From the NCBI GenBank assembly GCA_025677835.1, contig JAIXMR010000196.1, positions 1-11,738 of the forward strand: a DNA stretch of 11,738 nucleotides, written 5' to 3'. Position 1 is the stretch's first letter; every line of letters begins with the position of its first letter. The stretch is from Sporodiniella umbellata (taxonomy: Eukaryota; Mucoromycota; Mucoromycetes; Mucorales; Rhizopodaceae). The position numbers and the translations under genes are program-made. Shown piece by piece: positions 1 through 7,650 of the stretch. The notes under the pieces are model-generated. The model was not told the DNA's origin and made no database searches. It was given only the letters and a program-made list of their open reading frames with translations.

Positions 1-960
1 TAAAAAGCGAGCGACTGGTTTTGCCTAGGACCCTTCTTTTGGGATGAAACCCACTGTACTTGTGATGGCAGAGAACAAGAAAAGGTCGATTCGAATGCAG
101 TAAAAGTTGGGTTGATCAGAATGACTGCAGGCTGACTCAGAGTGTAGCGTCACTCCTGCATGAAGCGACACATTTTTTTAAAAGGGTGTTTTGGCAGAGT
201 GTTAAAACACCATTGAAAAGAAAACGACGACCGGTTCATCACGTCATGGCTTTCCACGGAGGGCAGATTCAGAACAAAAAGAATAAGGAGAAAAAAAAAA
301 AAAAAAAAAAAGAGGGACTTTTTCAAAAGCGGCCCACCAAGAGCCATGGTCTGCGTGTATCTGATCCACGATCTAGTCAAGTCTTAAAAGATGAATAAGG
401 ACAGACTGCAGTCTCTTTTATGTGTGTATGTGTGTGTATGTGTGTGTGTGTGTGTGTGAGAGAGAGTCGGATAGTGAACCGAAAGCGTTCTTTTTATTTA
501 TTATGTACGACGGTAGAAAATTGATAGTAAAAACATAGACACACACACTTGATTTCCTTCTTTGTCATTAGCGACTGCCGTCAAGTTTTTCCCCACATTT
601 ATTTCTTCTTTGTGATAGGAGCGTTTTATTTTAATGATTCTTATGGATCTATTAAATAGGCTTGTTTTGAAAGCAGTAACCCACACTTTTCTTGACAAAA
701 TAACCGGAGTTGGTTTTTAATCAAAGTGGGTGAAAAGTCACACGAATAGATTTGAATGGTGCGATATTTGAAAAAGACAGGCAACGCTTGACAATGGCGG
801 GATTCGTTTTTCTAGCCGAGCTGCAAAATAAAAAAATTGACTATTTCGGCCCTTGCCTTAGTTAAGTGGTGGTGCATTGACCTTTGGATTCCAATCTGGG
901 AACGAAAATATTTTTTTTTTTTTTTTTTTTTTTCATCGAAATTTTTTTTTTTTTTTTTAG
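1..960. other. AT-rich intergenic stretch without a recognised gene
   Basis: I see no convincing gene here. Short open frames on both strands (for example 186-398 plus and 501-698 minus) have low-complexity translations made from homopolymers, and no family motif or splice structure extends them. A minus-strand frame of about 50 codons closing at 25-27 also looks unlike any known domain. The stretch holds a 21-A run (291-311), a TG/GA microsatellite (421-467) and two T-runs just before the TATA box of the next gene. It may contain the 3' end of a gene lying left of the window, but nothing shows this. Confidence 0.6.
421..467. repeat. TG dinucleotide microsatellite passing into GA
   Basis: TG units with two TA interruptions run from 421 to about 458, followed by four GA units. 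This is simple-sequence DNA in an otherwise empty stretch. No function is suggested. Confidence 0.95.
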
Positions 961-962
961 GG

Positions 963-970
963 TATAAATA
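963..970 (+). promoter_or_regulatory. TATA box of the Kre9/KNH-domain protein gene
   Basis: TATAAATA lies 64 bp upstream of the ATG at 1034, directly after two long T-runs (about 911-932 and 941-958). The spacing suits a core promoter with a short 5' leader. T-runs next to a TATA box are typical nucleosome-poor fungal promoter architecture, which is an inference here. Confidence 0.65.
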
Positions 971-1033
971 AGCGATTGTTAGATTCAATTGATTGTGTTT
1001 TCTTTTGTCAACTCAGTTTTTAATCATCAAGAA

Positions 1034-1654
1034 ATGAAGTCTGTTTTTGCTGCCATCCTTGCTCTTGCTGCTGCCACCGTCTCTGCCCAAGGCAACACCA
1101 ACATTGTTTCTATCACCTCTCCTCTTACCGGTACCGTCTACACTGCTGGTAAGACTGCTATTATCAGTTGGTAAGTGCGAGTGTGGTTTATTTTATGCAT
1201 ACTAAAACGGATTTCTAGGGTCCCCGTTTCCGGTAACTCTGCTACTGTTATCCCCAAGATTACCTTAGCCAAGGGTGCTTCTACCTCTCTCCAACCCTTG
1301 GGTGATATTGCTACCAACGTTCAAATCAGCGCTGGTACTTACAGCTGGAACATCCCTGCCGATACCCAAGCTGGTACTGATTACGCTCTTGAATTCGGTC
1401 AATCCCCCAATATCTCTTTCACCGGTCAATTCACCATCAAGGCTGCTGATGGCTCTGCCAACACCGGTTCTACTGCCAGCTCTTCTGCTGCCAACAGTGC
1501 CAAACCTCAAGTATCTGCCTCAGCTGCTCCTGGTCAATCCTCCTCAGCTGCTGCCAGTCCCGCCCCTTCCCAAAAGTCTGCCGGTCTTAAGGTTTCTGCC
1601 AACCAAGCTGCTGCTGGTGTCATGGCAGTGGCTGCCGCTGCCATGTTGATGTAA
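1034..1654 (+). CDS. Secreted Ser/Ala-rich protein with a Kre9/KNH-type domain, probably GPI-anchored
   Basis: Two exons (1034-1170, 1219-1654) give 190 residues. The 48-nt phase-2 intron has donor GTAAGT, branch-like ACTAAAAC and acceptor CTAG, and it splits a Trp codon. The chosen ATG starts a clear signal peptide (MKSVFAAILALAAATVSAQ). Residues about 22-115 look like the Ig-like Kre9/KNH N-terminal domain: an ITSP...Y.AG....ISW opening, a YSW strand and a closing FTGQFTI strand. Residues 116-170 are a Ser/Ala/Pro/Thr-rich stalk suited to O-mannosylation. The last 20 or so residues are a hydrophobic Ala/Met tail, as in GPI signals. Known family members are small wall or membrane proteins, some linked to beta-glucan assembly; the exact role here is unknown. 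Codon use is strongly pyrimidine-ending (GCT, GCC, ACC), which suggests high expression. Confidence 0.85.
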
Positions 1655-1668
1655 ATCTTTCTTCACCC

Positions 1669-1699
<31 letters not shown>

Positions 1700-2112
1700 T
1701 TTTACATATAATATTTCATTTCTTGTCTTTTTTTTTTTTTTTTTTGGAATTAAAATAGTTTTTACCTAATTAATTTTTTTATTGACTCATTTACGCTGTA
1801 CAACCGTCATGACCACTACAGAAAAAAAAAAAAAAAACACGTTTCCTTTTACCCTTTTATAAATCAAAGAATGCCTTTGAGGAAACACTTTGGATGACTC
1901 TTTTGACATGCGTGTTTCAAGGTCCTCTACCAATCCGCGTGATGGAAAGGAATCGAAGGAAAACAAGCCAGGGTGTTTTTCCTAAAAAAAAAAAAAAAAA
2001 AAAAAAAAAAGGCTTGGGAAGTCAAGGACAAGGTCAGGTGGGATTGGGTTTTCAACCACTTTGGAAAATCCAGGGTTTGATTGGGGCCTTTTTTATTAGA
2101 CCAATGCTTATT
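1655..2112. other. Convergent intergenic region with simple repeats
   Basis: This stretch separates the 3' ends of the Kre9/KNH-domain gene and the minus-strand GDSL gene. It contains a CT repeat just after the first stop codon (about 1674-1699, likely in the 3' UTR), a T-run near 1729-1745, an A-run near 1821-1836 and a 27-A run (1984-2010). A plus-strand open frame (1894-2178) runs through the A27 tract and overlaps the GDSL 3' exon; I regard it as chance. No other gene is seen. Confidence 0.7.
2092..2097 (-). terminator. Polyadenylation hexamer for the GDSL esterase gene
   Basis: AATAAA on the minus strand lies about 16 nt beyond the read-through stop at 2113-2115, a plausible distance for the 3' end signal. 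Its position also supports placing the end of the coding region close by. Confidence 0.5.
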
Positions 2113-3627
2113 TTATGTGGTTGTTTTAACAATCAAAGACCTGTGGTAGGGAACCGATCCTCTTCCGACGGACAATGAATCTAGGGCTGTTTTTAGAGGG
2201 CTTATCTCTCTTACTGTTTTGTTTACCTCTAGTTCTTGACTGTACAGCATTTCAGTGGGTTTCAACCTTCGGGGCGTAAACAGTTGATTCCAGAAAACCT
2301 AGTATCGATGATCAATACAAGCCTACGTGTTTATTTCTAACCTTGGCCATCCACTGATGTCCCTTTTCGTTGGGATGGAAACAGTCCAGATCGCTAAAGA
2401 CCTGAACCGGAAAAGAAGTGAGGTCGACCGGTGCAGGGCTATACATGACAGCAAAGGTGCCTCCCGGTTTCCCCACATACTTTTTGGTGATCACTTCCAG
2501 TTGCTGATTAAACATTTTAGAAGCAAGATCCGCTTTTTCAGCTCCGTGCTTCTCAGTCACACAAGAGCAGGCCTTGCTTTTGGTATGACGAAGCCTGTTT
2601 GAAAACGGACAATAGCTGCCTTGGTCTTTCATGACCGTATACCATTTAGAAGCCTCGTACGTTCCCACTACAATACTGTGAGCTTTCTTTTATGGCATCT
2701 TTCTCTCCCCTTTTTACGTAAATTGATCACCACTCGGGGCACTTCACGTTGAAGTCGTAAAATCGCACTCTCAATCCTGTCTCGGTACGTTAAAGGATGC
2801 GTGGCGTTCTTTTTGTCGGCATCACAGATACGGCATTGCTCGTTTCCTGGCGTCCTTTAGTTTGTTTTGCTTTCCCCTCTCTGGTTTACCTCCAATCTGT
2901 AACGTAATCAATTTCCAACCCTCCCGAAATACCTCGGGGCTCAACTTGGATTTCATCTCTAGAAAAGTCAGTCTTTTTCCTCTCCCTTTTTTTTTTTTTT
3001 ATTTTTTTATTTTTTTTAACCTGGGATCAGATAATCTAATTCGTGATCTAAATTCACACTCATCGCCCCACTGAGTGCCGCATTGAATTCACTCACCCCC
3101 GCTTGGTCTACAAAAAAAAAAAAAAAATAAAAACACGCGTCACTCGCAGACACGTTCGCTTTCGGACTTACAGGAGCCATTCAAAGCTTGACAATCGTTG
3201 GCCTGACAGCGCGTGATGGCCTGCACTTCTTTTGATGCTCCTTGAAGCCCAGGAGCATAATGGCTCAGAAAATTGGCAAAACTTAACGTGCCCGGATCTC
3301 CTCCCATAATATAACTTTTACCGCGTGCTTCTGTAATCTGAATCCTACTGACATTGCCATGGATTTTTTCTTGTTCCGTCAGACCCACCGCAGCATAGCC
3401 TGCCATAATACTTTTTTTTTTTTTTTTCAACCGTCAGCATCTTTGACCTTTCTACAATACACTCACCTGTCACCTAAAGAGGCAATCACTGAAATATCCT
3501 CGGGTCGAAGATCAGTCACATCCTTTGCTCCTTCGGGACGGGCTTGCCAAGTAGGACAGTCTTTAATCGAATTGCTAAAAACCGAATAAATAAAACAAAA
3601 AGTGATCCATACTCTCAAGCCTCTCAT
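2113..3627 (-). CDS. Secreted SGNH/GDSL esterase, phospholipase B1-like
   Basis: Seven exons, in transcript order: 3627-3467, 3410-3172, 3107-3021, 2958-2890, 2846-2718, 2667-2342, 2298-2113. Introns are 43-64 nt, and the frames add up to about 398 residues. A signal peptide starts at the ATG (MRGLRVWITFCFIYSVFS). The SGNH blocks are recognisable: nucleophile block with ASLGDSIMAG (Ser54), a GGD..SFANFL motif, an EFNAALSGA block, oxyanion block IGGNEQC (Asn187; families usually have GxND, so Glu replaces Asp), and catalytic DCFHPN (Asp323, His326). This order matches PLB1-like esterases, which hydrolyse acyl ester bonds in phospholipids or other lipids; the substrate is unknown. The intron between exons 1 and 2 splits the Ser54 codon (AG|T). 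The last exon opens with VFWNQLF, as expected after MAK, but its tail is uncertain: an optional 86-nt intron (GTAAAC...CACAG) would shorten the C-terminus. The enzyme is likely secreted or surface-located. Confidence 0.85.
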
Positions 3628-3654
3628 TTCTAATTTAAAATAAAATACAAAAAG

Positions 3655-3686
<32 letters not shown>

Positions 3687-3981
3687 AATAGGAATTCTCA
3701 TTAAAAAATGGTCAATTAAACAGAAACACGATGAAACCCTCTTAAAAATTCTTAATTTTTGGGTTTCTTTAAAGTCATTGTCTTGTTCTTCTTAAAAAAA
3801 TCCGGATTGAATTGTAAGCTTTTCATCTTTTTTTTTTTAAAAAAAAAACCCATCGAGTCTCGCCCAAAAAAAAGAGGGATGTGCATCCAGTGCGTTCCGG
3901 TCCGGACTCGATGGAAAGCTCTTGTGGTTTACCCACTGCAAGTATCCAACCATCCATCCCTTTCTCTCTTCTCCATCCATC
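3628..3981. promoter_or_regulatory. Shared divergent upstream region of the GDSL esterase and RPL31
   Basis: The 354 bp between the two start codons hold a 30-A run (3656-3685), an AAACCCT telobox-like motif (3733-3739), a T/A palindromic run (about 3829-3848) and a 10-bp inverted repeat (3850-3859 with 3905-3914). A pyrimidine-rich leader with CCATCC repeats lies just before the RPL31 ATG, typical of highly expressed ribosomal protein genes. No TATA box is obvious for RPL31. Assigning elements to one gene or the other is not possible from sequence alone. Confidence 0.55.
3850..3914. repeat. Inverted repeat CCATCGAGTC / GACTCGATGG in the RPL31 promoter
   Basis: Perfect 10-bp arms at 3850-3859 and 3905-3914 flank a 45-bp spacer, ending 67 bp before the RPL31 start codon. 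It could be a paired factor-binding site or chance; nothing identifies a binding protein. Confidence 0.6.
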
Positions 3982-4663
3982 ATGACCAAGGCCACTCAAA
4001 AGCGTTCTACTCTGGCTGATGTTGTTACTCGTGAATACACCATTCATTTACATAAGCTTGTCTTTGGTCGTTCTTTGAGAAAACGTACCCCACATGCCGT
4101 CAAGTCCGTCAAGGCTTTTGCCACCCAAGCCATGGGTACCAAAGATGTTCGTATCGATGCTGCTTTGAACAAAGCCCTCTGGTCTCGCGGTGTCAAACAT
4201 ACCGATCATCGTATTCGTGTTCGTATCGCTCGTAAGCGTAACGACGATGAAAACGCCAAAGAAAAACTCTACTCTTATGTCACCCATGTTCCTGTCGCTT
4301 CTTTCAAGGGTAAGTTTCTTTTTTCTTTTTGATTCCTATTCTTGTACAATTGTTTTGTGTATCCCGCACTAGTGTGTAGTCGGTATATTTTTTTTTTTTT
4401 TTTTATAAGGAAAAAAAAAAAACCGATTTCCAATAGTTTGCTAGCGCAAGAGGTTGGAGAATAATAAAGCTTTCTTTCTACCTCCTTTGGTCATTCCCAT
4501 TTTATTTTATTTTAAATCGTTCTTTGTATCGAACCAAAATTAAAATGGGAATGACCAAAGGTGGTAGAAAGAAAGCTCCTCCTATCTATGAAGCGATCCA
4601 TTAACTCTCTTTTCTATCCATCCATCAGGTTTGGAAACTACGGTTGTAGACGATAACGAATAG
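3982..4663 (+). CDS. RPL31: 60S ribosomal protein L31 (eL31)
   Basis: Exons 3982-4309 and 4629-4663 join in phase 1 (AAG G|GT TTG) to give 120 residues, the usual eL31 length. The first exon has the family's opening (ADVVTREYTIHLHKL), the Arg/Lys-rich RSLRKRTPHAVK segment, the VRIDAALNKALW..GV helix and the RIRVRIARKRNDDE motif. The second exon supplies the conserved tail GLETTVVDDNE. L31 sits on the large-subunit surface near the peptide exit tunnel. The intron is 319 nt, against 41-102 nt for every other intron in the window. It ends with a TTAAC branch site about 25 nt before CATCAG, and it contains two strong inverted repeats described separately. Introns in ribosomal protein genes often carry regulatory structures or snoRNAs, so this intron may have a function. 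AATAAA follows the stop at 4718-4723. Confidence 0.97.
4380..4426 (+). repeat. T/A inverted repeat (hairpin 1) inside the RPL31 intron
   Basis: TCGGT (4380-4384) is complementary to ACCGA (4422-4426), and the segment between is a 17-T run (4388-4404), a short ATAAGG loop and a 12-A run (4411-4422). The transcript could fold into a stem of mostly A-U pairs clamped by five stronger pairs. Confidence 0.6.
4468..4577 (+). repeat. Near-perfect 37-bp inverted repeat (hairpin 2) inside the RPL31 intron
   Basis: The left arm 4468-4504 (starts AGCTTTCTTTCTACC) is the reverse complement of the right arm 4541-4577 (ends GGTAGAAAGAAAGCT), with one T/T mismatch. The 36-nt AT-rich spacer would form the loop. 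The arms have mixed base composition, so this is not explained by homopolymers. No target-site duplication flanks the unit, which argues against a simple MITE. The right arm contains an ATG (4551) opening a 17-codon frame, MTKGGRKKAPPIYEAIH, ending at TAA before the acceptor; its meaning is unknown. Confidence 0.9.
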
Positions 4664-4717
4664 ACATCTTTTTAAGAAAATGACATACGCTCGCATGCAA
4701 TCATTACTTTTTTATCC

Positions 4718-4723
4718 AATAAA
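4718..4723 (+). terminator. Polyadenylation hexamer of RPL31
   Basis: AATAAA lies 55 nt after the RPL31 stop codon and is followed by a run of A. It falls inside the 142-bp gap to the convergent dynamitin stop codon, so the two 3' UTRs are likely adjacent or overlapping. I see no canonical hexamer for dynamitin in the same gap. Confidence 0.6.
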
Positions 4724-4805
4724 ACAAACAAAAAAAAAAAAAAAATAACAGTAAAATAGACTCTTTTTATGGTTTTTTCTTTGTGGAAAAAAAAAGAGAC
4801 GATGC

Positions 4806-6658
4806 TTAGGACGCTTCTTGCGTTTCAATCGGTGGAACGGTTTCCAACTGAGGGGACTTTGGCGCAGGGCTTGTGGTAGTCAGTGCAGTGACACGTTGAA
4901 TCAAATCTGTCATTCGTGTGTCGATAATCTTGATATTCCCATCAATGGCTTCTTCGTTCATCTTCAAGCTGTTGTTTAACTATAGACACAAGGGATGAGT
5001 TTTGGCTCTAAAGAAAATACACATTATTACTTGAGCACAAGTCTCGGTCAGACTCTTTAATTCATCCGTCATCCGCGTCTGTTCTTCCGAAATCACTTTG
5101 ATAGACTGTCCAAAGGTCGCTGCCTCCGCATGGAGACCTTGCAAGGCCTTCAGACGGGTCAATAAGGCAGGCGTGAGATTCAAAAGAGGGTCGATTTTTT
5201 CTAAAGTACTGAACAATTGATTGATCTAGATAGGATAAGTCACCACCACCCTATGTATATTCCTCACGTTGTGCTTACTTTGGTTTCTGTATCGTTTGAA
5301 TTGTCTTTGGTATCCACTGCATTGTGAGCAGCCCCGGTCAAGGCAGAAGAGAGATTAAATCCAAGTGACATATCCTTTCGACCTGCTTTCAATTCATTCA
5401 ATCGATCCAAATCGCTATTCAATACTTTCACCCGTCGGGCAACCATTTCAAGCTGTCTTGGTTGCGCTAATAAAACAATCTGTTGCTCTAGTTTGGTCAG
5501 GGAATGGATCAGTGACGTGGAGCTCAAACTTGCAGGCTTTGGTAGTGAATGTGAGAATCGGCTCCCCCCCCCAAATGTCTATGTTTGTATTTTTACCAAA
5601 TCTTCCACAGTTTGTCCAGAACTAGAACCGATCAACTTTTCTATCTTGGCAATACGATCATCAATATCAGAAAGGCTACTTTCTTTTTGTAACTTGGATA
5701 TCTCAGGGGTATAAAAGAGCTCATAGGTCACCATCTATAATAAAGCATGATGTTGGCTGGGGGGTTTTTGTTTTTTGTTTTTTGTTTTACATCGGGTTTG
5801 GATTCAGAAGCCAAGGCAGTTTCAGACTTGGGAGGCAACGGTTCAGAAGAGAGTTGTTTATAAGCCTCGAGTTGTTTGATCAAGGCTTTGGCTTCATCTA
5901 TTTGGCTGGTATAATTCGATCGTTGGTTTTCGTCTACTTCACCTATCTGTTGATTCATCTTGACCAAGTCCGATTGAAGATAAACAATTTGGGATAGAAC
6001 ATCGGCTTGAGATACCGTTTCCTTGGGATCCACAGGTTCCTGTCAATAGAAAAATAACGTTTTTTTTAAAAAAAAAAAAAAAAAAAAGGATCGATTCCTT
6101 GTGCCTACATGGCTTACTTTGGATTTCTCTATTTCTTCGTTCAATTCTTGGGCCTCATACATCAAACGGCGTAATTTTTGTAAAGGCGTTTCTTCTAAAG
6201 CTATATCCTTGGGTAGCATTTCGTATTCGCTCGTCTCTAAGGCAGGAGGACGCTGAACAAACGTACGATACATGGCTTTCTTTCTTCGAGTTAAACGATC
6301 CGAGAAATCTAGAACAAGGCCAGCGGTTAGATGACACTCTTTAACTCTTTCCTCATTTACCAATATCAGTAGCATCCACAACACTCTTTTTAAATCTATT
6401 GGCTGCATCTTTCACAGAAACTTGGGTCTTGATCACATTCTCATCTTCATCTCCAGACTGTTCTTGATTTAATTAAAGCATCATCTCAATAAACGTACCT
6501 GACTCTCATAGGAAATCGCAGGAGCATTTTCATCGGCATCAGGCGTCTCAAACACATCAGGTTGATCGTCCTTTTATGCAATGGGTTTAGTCAAAAGCAC
6601 AATGTGTCTCATCAAACTACTTTACAATATCAGGTAAACTTGAATACTTTGAAGTCAT
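4806..6658 (-). CDS. DCTN2: Dynactin subunit 2 (dynamitin, p50)
   Basis: Nine exons, in transcript order: 6658-6626, 6570-6499, 6457-6361, 6308-6118, 6039-5791, 5734-5597, 5536-5279, 5225-5031, 4979-4806. All introns are 41-78 nt with GT...AG ends, and the exons sum to 468 residues without a frame break. Dynamitin forms the shoulder of the dynactin complex, the cofactor of cytoplasmic dynein for nuclear and vesicle transport along microtubules. The N-terminus carries the family signature DDQPDVFETPD (about residues 12-22), used to bind the Arp1 filament. Coiled-coil segments follow, and the characteristic VTYELFYTPEISKL block begins exon 6, followed by heptad-rich helices to the end. The fungal orthologue in yeast is Jnm1. 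The start is the first ATG before the signature. The intron between exons 6 and 7 (5537-5596, containing a G9 run on the sense strand) is the least certain join; it was chosen because it keeps phase 0 and avoids a TAG. Confidence 0.93.
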
Positions 6659-6741
6659 CTTTGCTCAAGAAAAATAAAAATAAAAAACAAGACGTGCTTA
6701 TATAGAAAAAGAACAGAGAAGCGGTGCTTTAAAAAAATCTC

Positions 6742-6747
6742 TTTATT
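6742..6747 (-). terminator. Polyadenylation hexamer overlapping the RING-protein stop codon
   Basis: The minus-strand sequence GAATAAAG includes both the TAA stop of the RING gene (6743-6745) and an AATAAA hexamer. Only 84 bp separate the stop from the dynamitin ATG, so an early signal would suit this very short gap. Confidence 0.55.
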
Positions 6748-7440
6748 CACTCATACTATGATCTTCTGAACAAGAGCAAGAAGATTCAGAGAAATAAGAG
6801 CTTGAGCAGCTGGATGGCGACTGTTTTTGTAAATCTTCTTGAGCCGTTACTGTGTTTGTTATTAGGGGATTAGAGCCAATGTTTTCTCCTAAAACGGATA
6901 GACGTCGTTTCAGTCCAATGTTCTCCTGCTCCATATGATACATTTGCCTTGTGTAAAAAAGTAAGAAAAAAGAAAAATAGAGTGGATCTACCATTTCAAG
7001 TCCCTAGTTTCTTTCAATTCATCTTTTGCTTTCTCCAGTAAATCCCTTTGCTTATTTATCTTTTCTTTTAAACTATGGATCAAACTTAATAAACAGGTTG
7101 TTTGAAACTAAAACAAGAAGAGGGGTGGCATTGGCGAGTTATTTCAAGGTATGCGTCCTTACGCTCATCACTTTCTCTGCATCCTCTACTATTCTTTTGG
7201 GTGATTTAAGAAACCCAGTAGCGGTAGAAGGGATCTAGCTTAATTAAATATAAGAAAAAAAAAAAAAAATAGGAAATCGATTTATACGGGATCACCAATT
7301 CTTATGAGTCGAGTAGTTTTTTTGCATAAAGGACACGAGTTGTTATTCTGAAGACATGTAGAACCACAAATAATATGGCCGCACTCAGTCATGTAATCCA
7401 AATCACCCAACGGTTTTCCACAATAGTCACATCCATTCAT
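6743..7440 (-). CDS. Small RING-finger coiled-coil protein, Zip3/HEI10/RNF212-like
   Basis: Four exons, in transcript order: 7440-7288, 7234-7163, 7107-6992, 6947-6743. Introns are 53, 55 and 44 nt, and the product is 181 residues. Residues 4-39 form a RING-type zinc site: C4, C7, C20, H22, C25, C29, C36, C39. The spacing between the fifth and sixth ligands is three residues instead of the usual two. Residues about 75-145 are a Lys/Glu/Leu-rich coiled coil (SLKEKINKQRDLLEKAKDEL and onward). The tail is Ser/Cys-rich and acidic (SPSSCSSSYFSESSCSCSED). N-terminal RING, then coiled coil, then Ser-rich tail is the layout of the Zip3/HEI10/RNF212 SUMO or ubiquitin E3 ligases that mark meiotic crossover sites. 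The assignment rests on architecture, and the protein is shorter than the animal members (about 280-300 residues). A different small RING E3 remains possible. Confidence 0.6.
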
Positions 7441-7485
7441 TTTGTTATTCTATTCTCTTGTTTTCTTCTTCTTCTTTATACACTG

Positions 7486-7577
7486 TGCAATAATAATAAT
7501 AATGATAATAATAATAATGATAATAATAATAACAATCAAGGAAAGAAAGAAGAAAATAATAATAAAAAAAAAAAAAA
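7486..7577. repeat. AAT/GAT trinucleotide microsatellite and A-run
   Basis: AAT units with GAT and AAC variants run from about 7486 to 7534, with a second short cluster and an A-run at 7557-7577. It lies in the 210-bp gap between the RPA12 stop and the RING-protein start, so it occupies the RING gene's promoter or the RPA12 3' UTR. Confidence 0.9.
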
Positions 7578-7650
7578 GGGTAATGTGTGGGGGATGATGC
7601 AGTTTTTTTCTTATTTTTTTTTTTTTTTGGATTTTCTTTTATATTTTCTT

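Noticed and set aside
25..180. Minus-strand frame of about 50 codons at the left edge
   Set aside because: No recognisable domain, preceded by an in-frame stop, and no acceptor or start that extends it convincingly.
186..398. Plus-strand 70-codon frame and opposing 150-380 minus frame
   Set aside because: Both run through the 21-A tract, giving Lys-run or Phe-run translations with no family resemblance and no splice context.
1894..2178. Plus-strand 94-codon frame
   Set aside because: It depends on the 27-A run for its middle and overlaps the 3' exon of the GDSL gene on the other strand.
4468..4577. Possible MITE transposon in the RPL31 intron
   Set aside because: The arms are transposon-like, but no target-site duplication is visible at the borders and no second copy exists in the window; kept as an inverted repeat only.
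4310..4628. H/ACA or C/D snoRNA in the RPL31 intron
   Set aside because: An AGAATA sequence near 4459 could mimic an H box, but no ACA at the right distance and no convincing C/D boxes were found.
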